Below, in pieces: positions 17,911-26,037 of a DNA stretch of 64,000 nt. Source of the stretch: Paludibacteraceae bacterium (GTDB lineage: Bacteria; Bacteroidota; Bacteroidia; Bacteroidales; Paludibacteraceae). Position 1 is the stretch's first letter. Each line of letters opens with the position of its first letter. Below the pieces are notes generated by a model, which ran no database searches, had not been told where the DNA came from, and was given only the letters and a program-made list of their open reading frames with translations. A program made the position numbers and the translations under genes. Location: NCBI GenBank assembly GCA_017477325.1, contig JAFUWV010000009.1, positions 20,398 to 84,397 of the forward strand, given 5' to 3'.

Positions 17911-18984
17911 ATGCAAATGCGCGTCCTGATGGCCATGTCCGGCGGTATCGACTCCTCCGTCGCAGCTCTGCTTCTCCTGGAGCAGGGCTACGAACTTGTC
18001 GGAGTCACTTTCCGTACGTTCGACTCCATAAAAGAGTCGTGCCTGGCGCGTGAGAAAGGCTGTTGCTCGGTGGAGAGCATCATGGAGGCAAAGCACCTGG
18101 CAGAGCAACTGGGCTTTGAGCATCATATACTCGACTACCGCCGGATATTCCGGGACACGGTAATCCGGAATTTTGTCGATGAGTATATGCACGGCCGCAC
18201 TCCCAATCCCTGCGTGCTCTGCAATTCACATATCAAGTGGGGCGAACTGGTCCGTGCTGCCGATGAGTACGGGTGTGACTATATAGCCACCGGCCACTAT
18301 GCGCGGATAGCGGAGCACCGCGGGCATCTGTACCTGAAGAATGCTGTTGACAACAGAAAAGACCAGACCTACTTCCTCTGGATGCTGACCGAGCAGAACC
18401 TCAGGCGGACTCTATTTCCCTTGGGCTCGCTCACCAAGCCTGAGGTAAGAGAGATAGCTGCCCGGCATGGGTATGAGAAACTGTCAAAGAAGACTGAGTC
18501 GCAGGAGATATGCTTCGTTCCCAATAACGACTATCGCTCTTTCCTCATGGAGCAAGGCTGCAAAGTTGAGGCGGGCAATTATATAAATAAGGTGGGGGAG
18601 GTTCTCGGTACCCACGAGGGTTTTTGCAACTATACCATAGGCCAGCGCAAAGGTCTGGGTATAGCACTCGGCGAACCGCGGTTCGTCACTCGTATCAATG
18701 TCCTGACTAACGAGGTTACGCTCGGCGGCCACGATGACCTGCTGACAACCGCTATCTCAGCCTCAAGTGTGCGCATACGCGATATAGACTGGCTCAGGGA
18801 CGATCCTGCTGTGGAAGTCCGTATCCGCTATCGTTCGCAACCTGTGAGTGCCAGGCTGACCGAGATCACCCCTGACACCCTGACACTGGTCACCGATACC
18901 CCCGTTTGGGGGGTGACACCGGGGCAGTCGCTTGTGCTGTATAAAGACGGCCTGCTTGTAGGCGGAGGAATCATAAATGTTTAA
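17911..18984 (+). CDS. mnmA: tRNA-specific 2-thiouridylase MnmA
   Basis: A 357-residue enzyme that thiolates U34 of tRNA(Lys/Glu/Gln). The PP-loop SGGIDSS is at 10-16 (the family usually has SGGVDSS). The catalytic cysteines are Cys104 in NPCVLCN and Cys201 in SQEICFV. ATGHYARI at 127-134 and DQTYFLW at 151-157 are typical. The start could be 17911 or the in-frame ATG at 17917. The stop codon TAA and the last codon are formed by the TTTAATGTTTAA repeat downstream. Bacteroidota often encode more than one MnmA-like protein, so this may be one of two. Confidence 0.92.
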   Translation: MQMRVLMAMSGGIDSSVAALLLLEQGYELVGVTFRTFDSIKESCLAREKGCCSVESIMEAKHLAEQLGFEHHILDYRRIFRDTVIRNFVDEYMHGRTPNPCVLCNSHIKWGELVRAADEYGCDYIATGHYARIAEHRGHLYLKNAVDNRKDQTYFLWMLTEQNLRRTLFPLGSLTKPEVREIAARHGYEKLSKKTESQEICFVPNNDYRSFLMEQGCKVEAGNYINKVGEVLGTHEGFCNYTIGQRKGLGIALGEPRFVTRINVLTNEVTLGGHDDLLTTAISASSVRIRDIDWLRDDPAVEVRIRYRSQPVSARLTEITPDTLTLVTDTPVWGVTPGQSLVLYKDGLLVGGGIINV

Positions 18985-19007
18985 TGTTTAATGTTTAAAG
19001 TTTAAAG
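18976..19007. repeat. TTTAAACATTAAAC-family repeat
   Basis: Tandem TTTAATG and TTTAAAG words directly after, and including, the mnmA stop. The same family is seen at 47886, 51521, 52010 and 52880. Confidence 0.7.
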
Positions 19008-19031
19008 ACGTAATATTGTATTATTAAAGAT

Positions 19032-20330
19032 ATGCGTAAGTTTCTGACTATGATAATGCTGTGTGGCGTGGCTGTGCTGTCTGCGGCACAGAATCCCTTG
19101 CAGCAGCAACTCTCTGCGCTCCCGGGTGTGGAATCGGTGGAGCAGATAGCGGGTGGCAAGTTCCTTGAGAAATATGTTCTTCAGTTCCGCCAACTCAGAA
19201 ATCCCATAGGCGCCCCCGGCGATACTGCCACTTTCCTTCAGCGGGTCATAGTCGGACATATCAGTCAGGACAGCATGGTGGTGCTTCATACGCACGGCTA
19301 CAATGCCGCCAATCATCGTGAGCGCATTCAGGTGCGCGACGAGTTGTCCGAAATATTCAACTCGAACAATATCTTTGTAGAGCACCGCTATTTCGGCACA
19401 TCCTGTCCGCAGGACACCAACTGGAACGAAGTCACTACGGCCAATGCGGCATACGACATGCATCAGATAGTCAGTGCGCTCAAGCAGGTCTATCCCGGCA
19501 AATGGATTTCTACCGGCGGAAGCAAAGACGGCATCACCTCTGCTCTCTATAGCATGTATTACCCTCACGATGTGGATGTTGCAGTGCCATACGTGGCACC
19601 TTTCTGCCTCACTCCTGCCGACCCTCGGGGCTACCGGTTCCTGCGTCAGGTGGGCAAGGCCGACAAGCGTGCCCGCATACTCAACTGGCAACGTGAGGCT
19701 TTCCGTCGCAGAGCTGTGCTGCAGCCCATGGTGGAGCACTATGCCGACTCCATGAAGATGCGCTTCTCTGTGCCGTTCGAGATGATTTACGACTATTGCA
19801 TTCTCGACTACGACTTCGGCATCTGGATGCGCGGCATCAGTGAGGACGAGATTCCTCTGCCTTATGCTTCCGACAAACAGATGTATGAGCATTTTCTCAA
19901 GTATGCCAATCCTGACATGTTCGACCGCAATAACATGCCTCATCAGACCTACTATGTGCAGTCGCAGAAAGAACTGGGCAACTATGCATACGATCTGTCG
20001 CTTTTCGACGAGTATCTTTCCGAGACCACCAAGTCTCACGACGGCTATCTGACGGACTTGTATCTGCCGGAGGGCGATTGGGACTTCACGTACTCCGACG
20101 AGGCATACCGCCGTCTGTTCCGCTTCCTTGACGAGACCGACTGCCACCTGCTTTTCATCTATGGTGAGACCGATGCATGGACGGCCTTCCCGTATCCTGA
20201 CACCAATAATCCTAATGTGAAGAAATATATCCTCCCCGGAGGCTGTCACTATAGTAAGATTCGTGAATTTGACGAGTCCACTCAGAACCGTATTCTCGAT
20301 ATTCTCCGCTCCTGGCTCACTAACCCGTAA
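19032..20330 (+). CDS. secreted S37-type (PS-10) serine aminopeptidase
   Basis: A 432-residue exported peptidase. The signal peptide ends near SAAQ (residue 20). Family signatures are FVEHRYFGTSCP (115-125), WNEVTTANAAYDMHQI and GKWISTGGSKDGITS with presumed nucleophile Ser164. DVDVAVPYVAPF follows, and the C-terminal LFIYGETDAWTAF and GGCHYSKIREF carry the acid and His. Most relatives have SKGG; this one has SKDG next to the nucleophile. It probably removes di- or tripeptides in the periplasm or outside the cell. The protein ends LTNP with the TAA stop supplied by the GTAACC repeat. Confidence 0.8.
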   Translation: MRKFLTMIMLCGVAVLSAAQNPLQQQLSALPGVESVEQIAGGKFLEKYVLQFRQLRNPIGAPGDTATFLQRVIVGHISQDSMVVLHTHGYNAANHRERIQVRDELSEIFNSNNIFVEHRYFGTSCPQDTNWNEVTTANAAYDMHQIVSALKQVYPGKWISTGGSKDGITSALYSMYYPHDVDVAVPYVAPFCLTPADPRGYRFLRQVGKADKRARILNWQREAFRRRAVLQPMVEHYADSMKMRFSVPFEMIYDYCILDYDFGIWMRGISEDEIPLPYASDKQMYEHFLKYANPDMFDRNNMPHQTYYVQSQKELGNYAYDLSLFDEYLSETTKSHDGYLTDLYLPEGDWDFTYSDEAYRRLFRFLDETDCHLLFIYGETDAWTAFPYPDTNNPNVKKYILPGGCHYSKIREFDESTQNRILDILRSWLTNP

Positions 20331-20469
20331 CCAGTAACCCGTAACCCATTTATCGTCCGGTGGACGATGATGGTTGCGGCACAATTGCGAGGCTCCCGTA
20401 ACCAGTAACCATTAACCAGTAACCCGTAACCACTCACCCGTAACCAGTCACCATTAACCCGTAACCAAT
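20320..20469. repeat. GTAACC-family repeat block with core element
   Basis: A second copy of the core, here uninterrupted: catttatcgtccggtggac (20347-20365), then gatgatggttgcggcac and aattgcgaggctcccg. The words CCAGTAACC, CCATTAACC and CACTCACCCGTAACC flank it. ATCGTCC and GGACGAT make a palindrome within the core. Confidence 0.85.
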
Positions 20470-20479
20470 AAAATTATTC

Positions 20480-20556
20480 TTGCTTATTCGGAAAATTCTT
20501 TGTAACTTTGCAAGCGGAATAGAATGCGGTACTCTGCGCACTGTTCCGCTTGCAAA
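20480..20556 (+). promoter_or_regulatory. V-ATPase operon promoter with an inverted repeat anchored on the -7 box
   Basis: TTG (20480) and TAACTTTG (20503-20510) are 20 bases apart, a good Bacteroidales promoter. A 13-base perfect inverted repeat, TTTGCAAGCGGAA (20507-20519) and TTCCGCTTGCAAA (20544-20556), begins exactly on the TTTG of the -7 box. It could be an operator or form a 5' hairpin in the transcript. Confidence 0.75.
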
Positions 20557-20596
20557 TATTAATGCTTTATGTTGAAATAATAAACACATTAACAAT

Positions 20597-21184
20597 ATGA
20601 ATACACTTCAAGAACTAACCGACAAGATCTATGCTGAGGGCGTAGAAAAGGGTAAAGAACAAGCTGCCGCTATCATTGCCGAAGCTGAGCAGAAAGCGGC
20701 TGCCATAGTGGCTGAGGCCGAGAAGAAAGCTGCCGACATTACCGCTGCAGCCGAGAAGAAGGCGCAGGAACTCGACAAAAACACACGCTCTGAACTCCGT
20801 TTGTTTGCCGACCAGTCTGTCAACGCTATCAAGACAGAGGTCACCAATCTGATTTCCGACAAGATCACATCCGACTCCGTCAAGGCTGCCACTGCCGATC
20901 CCAAGTTCATGCAGAAGCTGATTACCGATCTCGCAGGCCAGCTTGCCAAGGGTGGGGAAGTGCAGATCGAGGCAAAAGATGCCGAGGCACTGAAGAAATA
21001 TTTCGCACAGAATGCCAAAGACCTTCTCGACAAAGGTGTGGAGATAACAGAAGTGAAGGGCATCAAGACGCAGTTTACCATTGCCCCCAAGGCCGGCGGA
21101 TACAAACTGGCATTCGGTGACGACGAGTTCATCGCATATTTCAAGGAGTTCCTCCGTCCCCAACTCATAGAACTTTTGTTTTAA
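20597..21184 (+). CDS. V-type ATP synthase subunit E
   Basis: A 195-residue peripheral-stalk subunit of the V/A-type ATPase. Residues 1-65 are an Ala/Glu/Lys-rich coiled coil (IIAEAEQKAAAIVAEAEKKAAD), the usual N-terminal helix of subunit E. Residues 90-195 form the globular C-terminal domain. It is the first gene after the promoter at 20503, with a leader of about 80 bases. In Bacteroidota V-ATPase operons, E is followed by DUF2764 and then A, as here. Confidence 0.82.
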   Translation: MNTLQELTDKIYAEGVEKGKEQAAAIIAEAEQKAAAIVAEAEKKAADITAAAEKKAQELDKNTRSELRLFADQSVNAIKTEVTNLISDKITSDSVKAATADPKFMQKLITDLAGQLAKGGEVQIEAKDAEALKKYFAQNAKDLLDKGVEITEVKGIKTQFTIAPKAGGYKLAFGDDEFIAYFKEFLRPQLIELLF

Positions 21185-21189
21185 GTGAA

Positions 21190-21286
21190 TTAATCACTTA
21201 AGTCACTTAAGTCACTTAAGTAACTTGTCAAACTTATCGAACTTATCAAACTTATCGAACTTATCAAACTTGTCAAACCCGATAAA
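21190..21286. repeat. AAACTTATCGAACTT-family repeat inside an operon
   Basis: CACTTAAGT words, then tandem AACTTATCGAACTTATCAA words between subunit E and DUF2764. The repeat is therefore transcribed as part of the V-ATPase messenger. Confidence 0.8.
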
Positions 21287-21291
21287 AGATC

Positions 21292-22008
21292 ATGACATAC
21301 GAATGTTTAATAGCCGGTCTTGACGATTTGCAGGTTGGGCAGAAGTCCAAGTTGCCTTTCGACGAACTCCTTCTCTTGCTTGAGGAGCAGATGACGCCTC
21401 ACGACTTCGACCTGATTCGCCAGCTTCAGAAGCGCAACGATGCCCCTGACATCCTTGCCCTTATGGAGGACGATGCCGTGCTCGACCGCTTCCATGAGAC
21501 TTCACTCACTGAAGACGACTTCCGTACCCAGCAGCTCTATGAGCAGGGCATGCACAGCCGGAGCAGATTCCTCAGAGCATGGTATGAGTTCAATCTCAAC
21601 CTCAACAACGTGATGGCAGCCGCTGTGTGCCAGAAGCACGGCTACGACCCTGAGCGTGTGATAGTCGGCGACAACGAGGTGGCTCAAATCCTGCGCAAAG
21701 GCAACTTGACCAAGAATGCTAATCTTGCTGCGGCATTGCCCGAACTCAAAGAGATAATCGCTATTTCCGAGATTCAGAATCTGCTTGAGCGCGAGCGTCA
21801 TATAGATGCTCTGCGGTGGCAGTGGCTTGACGACTACACCCTGTTCAAGTATTTTGCTGTGGACAACGTGCTGGCATACTATCTGCAGTCCGAGATCCTG
21901 CATCGTTGGGACGACCTGACCCGCGAACAGGGCGAGCGTATCTTCCGCGAACTGCTGCAGGACATGAAGAAAAATATCAACTTTGATAATCAAACAACAA
22001 CAATATAA
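21292..22008 (+). CDS. DUF2764 family V-ATPase-associated subunit
   Basis: A 238-residue, mainly helical cytoplasmic protein of the DUF2764 family. The family is found between subunits E and A in Bacteroidota V-ATPase operons and is thought to take the place of subunit C/F-type stalk parts. Visible features are the N-terminal YECLIAGLDDLQVG, the conserved SRFLRAWYEFNLNLNN and the LRWQWLDDYTLFKYF segment. It ends two bases before subunit A. Its exact place in the complex is not known; the assignment rests on family and gene order. Confidence 0.8.
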   Translation: MTYECLIAGLDDLQVGQKSKLPFDELLLLLEEQMTPHDFDLIRQLQKRNDAPDILALMEDDAVLDRFHETSLTEDDFRTQQLYEQGMHSRSRFLRAWYEFNLNLNNVMAAAVCQKHGYDPERVIVGDNEVAQILRKGNLTKNANLAAALPELKEIIAISEIQNLLERERHIDALRWQWLDDYTLFKYFAVDNVLAYYLQSEILHRWDDLTREQGERIFRELLQDMKKNINFDNQTTTI

Positions 22009-22010
22009 TC

Positions 22011-23765
22011 ATGACTAATGGAAAAGTAAAAGGTATCATCGCTAACCTCGTGACTGTAGGTGTCGATGGACCTGTATCACAAAACGAAATCTGCTACATT
22101 AACCTCGGGGGTACCCGGCTGATGGCAGAGGTAATCAAGGTAACCGGCGACAACGTGTTCGTGCAGGTGTTCGAGTCCACCCGCGGTCTGCGTGTGGGCG
22201 ATACTGTCGAGTTCACCGGTCACATGCTCGAGGTAACACTCGGTCCCGGACTGCTCTCGCGCAACTACGACGGTCTGCAGAACGACCTCGACCGCCTCAC
22301 GGGCGTCTTCCTCAAACGCGGTGAATACAATTTCCCTCTCGACGAGGATAAACTCTGGCACTTCAAACCTCTGGCTCAGGTGGGCGACAAGGTGGAGGCC
22401 GCATCGTGGCTCGGCGAGGTGGACGAGAACCATCAGCCGCACAAAATCATGGTCCCCTTTGTCTTCAAAGGCGAATATACCGTCAAGTCGGTCGCTCCTG
22501 AAGGCGACTACAAGATCAACGACACCATGGCTGTGCTCACCGATGCTGAGGGCAACGACCACAATGTCACCATGGTGCAGCGCTGGCCCGTGAAGAAAGC
22601 TATCACCGCCTACCGTTCCAAACCGCGTCCGTTCAAACTGCTTGAGACCGGTGTCCGCACTATCGATACCGCCAACCCCATCGTCGAAGGTGGCACAGGC
22701 TTTATCCCCGGACCTTTCGGTACAGGCAAGACTGTCCTCCAGCACGCTATCTCCAAGCAGGCTGAGGCTGACATCGTCATCATCGCTGCCTGCGGCGAGC
22801 GTGCCAACGAGGTCGTTGAGACCTTCACCGAGTTCCCCGAACTGGACGACCCGCACACCGGACGCAAGCTGATGGAGCGTACCATCATCATCGCCAACAC
22901 CAGTAATATGCCTGTGGCAAGCCGTGAGGCTTCGGTTTATACGTCGATGACTATCGCCGAATACTATCGTTCTATGGGACTGCGTGTCCTTCTCATGGCA
23001 GACTCCACCTCACGTTGGGCACAGGCTCTGCGTGAGATGTCCAACCGTATGGAGGAACTTCCCGGTCAGGACGCTTTCCCGATGGACCTCTCGGCTATCA
23101 TCGGTGCTTTCTATGCACGTGCAGGATATGTCTATCTCAACAATGGTCAGACCGGTTCTGTCACTTTCCTCGGAACAGTGTCGCCTGCCGGTGGTAACCT
23201 CAAGGAACCCGTTACTGAGGGCACGAAGAAGGCTGCCCGCTGCTTCTATGCACTGGAGCAGGCTCGTGCCGACCGCAAGCGCTATCCCGCTGTCAATCCT
23301 ATAGACTCCTATTCGAAGTATATCGAGTATCCTGAGTTTGAAGAGTATATCACCAAGCGTATCAATGCCGAGTGGATACCTAAGGTCAACGAGATGAAGA
23401 CCTTGTTGCAGCGCGGAAAGGAGATTCAGGAGCAAATCAATATTCTTGGTGACGACGGTGTGCCTGTTGACTATCACGAGCAGTTCTGGAAGTCGGAAGT
23501 CATCGACTTCGTTATTCTGCAGCAGGATGCTTTCGACAAGATCGATGCTGTTTGTCCGCTTGAGCGTCAGGAGTATATGCTTGACCTCGTGATGGATATC
23601 TGCCGTCACGACTATAGCTTCGACACTTTTGTCACTGTCAGCGACTATTTCAAGCGTGTCATCAACCTCTGCAAGCAGATGAACTACTCTGAGTTCCGGT
23701 CCGAGCAGTTCCGTGACTACGAGCAGAAACTCCATGCCCTCCTCGCCGAGAAACAGATAGCATAA
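22011..23765 (+). CDS. atpA: V-type ATP synthase subunit A (catalytic)
   Basis: A 584-residue catalytic subunit. The Walker A loop GPFGTGKT is at 234-241. Walker B is in LRVLLMADSTSRWAQALREMSNRMEELPGQDAFP, and the non-homologous A-subunit insert lies at about 110-200 (LWHFKPLAQVGDKVEAASWLG). Length is normal. Subunit B (non-catalytic partner), D, I and K should follow in this type of operon but do not; a repeat block and unrelated genes come next. The enzyme therefore cannot be assembled from this locus alone. Confidence 0.95.
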   Translation: MTNGKVKGIIANLVTVGVDGPVSQNEICYINLGGTRLMAEVIKVTGDNVFVQVFESTRGLRVGDTVEFTGHMLEVTLGPGLLSRNYDGLQNDLDRLTGVFLKRGEYNFPLDEDKLWHFKPLAQVGDKVEAASWLGEVDENHQPHKIMVPFVFKGEYTVKSVAPEGDYKINDTMAVLTDAEGNDHNVTMVQRWPVKKAITAYRSKPRPFKLLETGVRTIDTANPIVEGGTGFIPGPFGTGKTVLQHAISKQAEADIVIIAACGERANEVVETFTEFPELDDPHTGRKLMERTIIIANTSNMPVASREASVYTSMTIAEYYRSMGLRVLLMADSTSRWAQALREMSNRMEELPGQDAFPMDLSAIIGAFYARAGYVYLNNGQTGSVTFLGTVSPAGGNLKEPVTEGTKKAARCFYALEQARADRKRYPAVNPIDSYSKYIEYPEFEEYITKRINAEWIPKVNEMKTLLQRGKEIQEQINILGDDGVPVDYHEQFWKSEVIDFVILQQDAFDKIDAVCPLERQEYMLDLVMDICRHDYSFDTFVTVSDYFKRVINLCKQMNYSEFRSEQFRDYEQKLHALLAEKQIA

Positions 23766-23863
23766 ATATCAACTTATCGAACTTATCGAACTTATCAAAC
23801 TTTACAAACTTTACGAACTTTACAAACTTTACGAACTTCTCGAACTTTCCAAACTCCCCCTTT
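23766..23863. repeat. AAACTTTACAAACTT-family repeat block
   Basis: Starts directly after the subunit A stop with AACTTATCGAACTT words passing into TTACAAACTTTACGAACTT words, ending at the next ATG. It replaces the place where subunit B would be expected. Confidence 0.85.
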
Positions 23864-24316
23864 ATGACTCAGGCAGAACGAAATAGTTTGATGGCGGACA
23901 TGAAGTCGTATGACGAGCCAATGCCATCTATCGGTATCTTCTGGTACGACCCGGAAGAGCAGCGGTTCTTTGGTGTGTATAAGAAAGAACTGACGCCCAA
24001 GATGGTGGAAGAGGCTGCAGAGAAAGGCTTGCCGTTTATCAACTATCCCAAGTTGCATCGTCAGATATGGAAAGAGCAATATTTCCGTGCGATGGCAAAG
24101 CATGAGCCGACAAAGTTTGTAGGTGATTACACACAGATTCCTCGCGGTCGTGTGTCGTGGAATATTGATAAGTTTATTGTTTTGGTGGGTTCGTGGGCGC
24201 ACGATATAGAGGAACATCTCACAGAACTTGTTGAAGAAGAGTTCGCTCTTCCGTATTTTGAATTCGTCTATGATTCGCATTGGGATTTGGGTCACGGTTG
24301 GTCCGGAGACTTGTAG
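23864..24316 (+). CDS. hypothetical protein, 150 residues
   Basis: Not recognised as a named family. It is soluble, with no signal peptide or membrane helix. It is rich in aromatic and acidic residues and contains IGIFWYDPEEQRFFGVYKKEL, IWKEQYFRAM, VGDYTQIPRGRV and a C-terminal DSHWDLGHGWSGDL. Composition and codon use match resident genes. It is flanked on both sides by AAACTT repeats, and might be cotranscribed with the truncated V-ATPase operon. No function is proposed. Confidence 0.6.
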   Translation: MTQAERNSLMADMKSYDEPMPSIGIFWYDPEEQRFFGVYKKELTPKMVEEAAEKGLPFINYPKLHRQIWKEQYFRAMAKHEPTKFVGDYTQIPRGRVSWNIDKFIVLVGSWAHDIEEHLTELVEEEFALPYFEFVYDSHWDLGHGWSGDL

Positions 24317-24343
24317 ATTGTGGCAAATAAATTTTCCGGCTAA

Positions 24344-24561
24344 ATAATTTAAGCAACTTCTCGAACTTAACAAACTTTACAAACTTTACGAACTTTACAA
24401 ACTTTCCGAACTTTACGAACTTTACCACGGCTCTGCCGATCGTGAGAGCGTAGCGAACAAAGAAACTTATCGAACTTTACCACGGCTCCGCCGATCGTGA
24501 GAGCGTAGCGAACAAAGAAACTTTACAAACTTAACAAACTTCTCGAACTTTACGAACTTTA
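24344..24561. repeat. AAACTT repeats with two copies of the GCCGATCG element
   Basis: AACTTTACAAACTTTACGAACTT words enclose two near-identical copies of an element at 24424-24466 and 24480-24521 (ccacggctctgccgatcg, tgagagcgtagcgaacaa). It ends immediately at the aminotransferase ATG. Confidence 0.85.
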
Positions 24562-25851
24562 ATGAAACCCTTTCTTTCCAATCGTGTTCAGTCTCTGTCG
24601 GAGTCGCAGAGCCTCAAGATGTCTCAGTTGTGCGCACAGTTGCGTGCTGAGGGACATGATGTCATAGGTCTTACTCTTGGCGAACCCGATGCCACACCTC
24701 CTCCTGTGGTGAGTGAGGCTGTTGCTAAGGCTCTGTCTGACTACGCTTCGTCTCACTATGGTCCGGTGGCAGGCATGCTGTCGCTCCGTAAGGCTGTCTG
24801 CCGTAAGTTGCAAAACGAGAACTCTCTGACTTATGCTCCTGAGGAGATAGTGGTCACCGTTGGTGCCAAGCAGGCTATCTTCAATGCTATACTCGCCCTC
24901 ATCAATCCCGGCGACGAGGTCATTCTGCCCACGCCCTGTTGGGTCAGCTACAGCGAGATGGTGAAGCTGGCGGAAGGCAAGTGCGTCTTCGTGAAGACCA
25001 CTCCCGAGAGCCGTTATAAGATGTCCGCAGAGCAACTCCGTCAGGCCGTCACCGGCAAGACCAAGCTGTTGCTGCTCTGCTCGCCCAACAATCCCACCGG
25101 TAGCGTCTATAGCAAGGACGAGTTCAGGGCTATTGCCGAGGTGCTGCGCGACTATCCCGATGTTTTCGTCATCGCTGACGAGATCTACGAGCATATCAAC
25201 TATGTGGGCGAGCATTGCTCTCTGGCATCTTTCCCTGAGATTGCTGACCGTGTTGTGATTATCAATGGCGTCAGCAAGGCTTATGCTATGACCGGCTATC
25301 GTCTCGGTTGGATGGCATGCCACTCTCTGCCTCTTGTGAAGGCTTGCCTTAAGTTGCAGGGGCAGTCGGTCACTCATGCCACCATGCTGGCGCAGTGTGC
25401 TGCCGAGGCTGCCTATCTCGATACGCCCGACTATGTGGCTCAGCTCCGTCAGGGTTTTGCCGAGCGTAAGGCAGTGGTGATGCAGATGCTGAGCGAGATA
25501 CCGGGTGTCAAGTGCGTGGAGCCCGATGGCGCTTTCTATGCCTTCCCCGACGTGTCATCTTATTATGGAAAGAAATACCGATCTGCCTCCTCAGACTCTA
25601 CCAACTCTACAGACTTAACAAACTTTACAAACTTTACAAACTTATCGAACTTAACAAACTTATCAAACCTTACCACTATCTCTTCCTCGTCCGACATGGT
25701 CAACTATCTGCTTACGGAGGCTCATGTGGCGTGTGTGGCAGGTTCGGCGTTTGGTGAGGACAAGTGTATCCGTCTGTCTTTTGCCACCGATATCCCGTCC
25801 ATCCGCGAAGGCATCCGCCGCATTGCTGCAGCTCTTTCTAAACTTGTGTAA
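24562..25851 (+). CDS. PLP-dependent aspartate-type aminotransferase with repeat-derived insertion
   Basis: A 429-residue class I aminotransferase of the aspartate aminotransferase 1-beta type. Substrate and cofactor motifs are EPDATPP (41-47), AKQAIFNA, SPNNPTGSVYS (174-184), VIADEIYEHINY and GVSKAYAMTGYRLGW, with PLP-binding Lys239. It converts aspartate and 2-oxoglutarate to oxaloacetate and glutamate, or acts on a related pair. Relatives run straight from SSYYGK to ..YLLEEAHVACV. Here about 35 extra residues (341-376), a Thr/Asn/Leu string, are encoded by the AAACTT intergenic repeat in frame. The insert lies in a surface loop near the C-terminal small domain, so activity may remain. Confidence 0.9.
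   Translation: MKPFLSNRVQSLSESQSLKMSQLCAQLRAEGHDVIGLTLGEPDATPPPVVSEAVAKALSDYASSHYGPVAGMLSLRKAVCRKLQNENSLTYAPEEIVVTVGAKQAIFNAILALINPGDEVILPTPCWVSYSEMVKLAEGKCVFVKTTPESRYKMSAEQLRQAVTGKTKLLLLCSPNNPTGSVYSKDEFRAIAEVLRDYPDVFVIADEIYEHINYVGEHCSLASFPEIADRVVIINGVSKAYAMTGYRLGWMACHSLPLVKACLKLQGQSVTHATMLAQCAAEAAYLDTPDYVAQLRQGFAERKAVVMQMLSEIPGVKCVEPDGAFYAFPDVSSYYGKKYRSASSDSTNSTDLTNFTNFTNLSNLTNLSNLTTISSSSDMVNYLLTEAHVACVAGSAFGEDKCIRLSFATDIPSIREGIRRIAAALSKLV
25590..25676 (+). repeat. AAACTT-family repeat inside the aminotransferase coding sequence
   Basis: About nine tandem words of the AACTTTAC and AACTTATCG type, the same as in the flanking intergenic blocks. They are translated as LTNFTNFTNLSNLTNLSNL. The frame is kept on both sides. 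Confidence 0.9.
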
Positions 25852-25858
25852 AATGAAC

Positions 25859-25930
25859 CAAGAATAATTAATTATGCATTATGCATTATGCATTATGAAT
25901 TATCTTACCTCTTTCAGCGCAGCGGTCAAA
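25859..25930. repeat. left direct repeat flanking the DUF4143 ATPase gene
   Basis: ATTATGCATT words (25866-25903) followed by CTCTTTCAGCGCAGCGGTCA. The same composite occurs at 27363-27420 on the other side of the ATPase gene. Confidence 0.85.
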
Positions 25931-25967
25931 AAATCAAGAATTAATTGTAAAATTCAAAAATATGTAG

Positions 25968-25975
25968 TATCTTTG
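25968..25975 (+). promoter_or_regulatory. -7 box of the DUF4143 ATPase gene
   Basis: TATCTTTG (TAnnTTTG), 62 bases before the ATG at 26038 and inside the segment bounded by the direct repeats. Confidence 0.55.
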
Positions 25976-26037
25976 TGGCGAGTTTCCTGACGAAACGGAA
26001 AGATTTTGTAAATTTTTCTGCTCTTATAGGATAAAAC

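Noticed and set aside
19002-20384. 460-residue open frame on the minus strand
   Set aside because: It is the antisense shadow of the S37 peptidase gene: codons mirror the plus frame, it runs into repeat words, and it has no family features.
22077-22856. 259-residue minus-strand frame opposite the V-ATPase A subunit
   Set aside because: Shadow caused by strong codon bias of the GC-rich A subunit gene.
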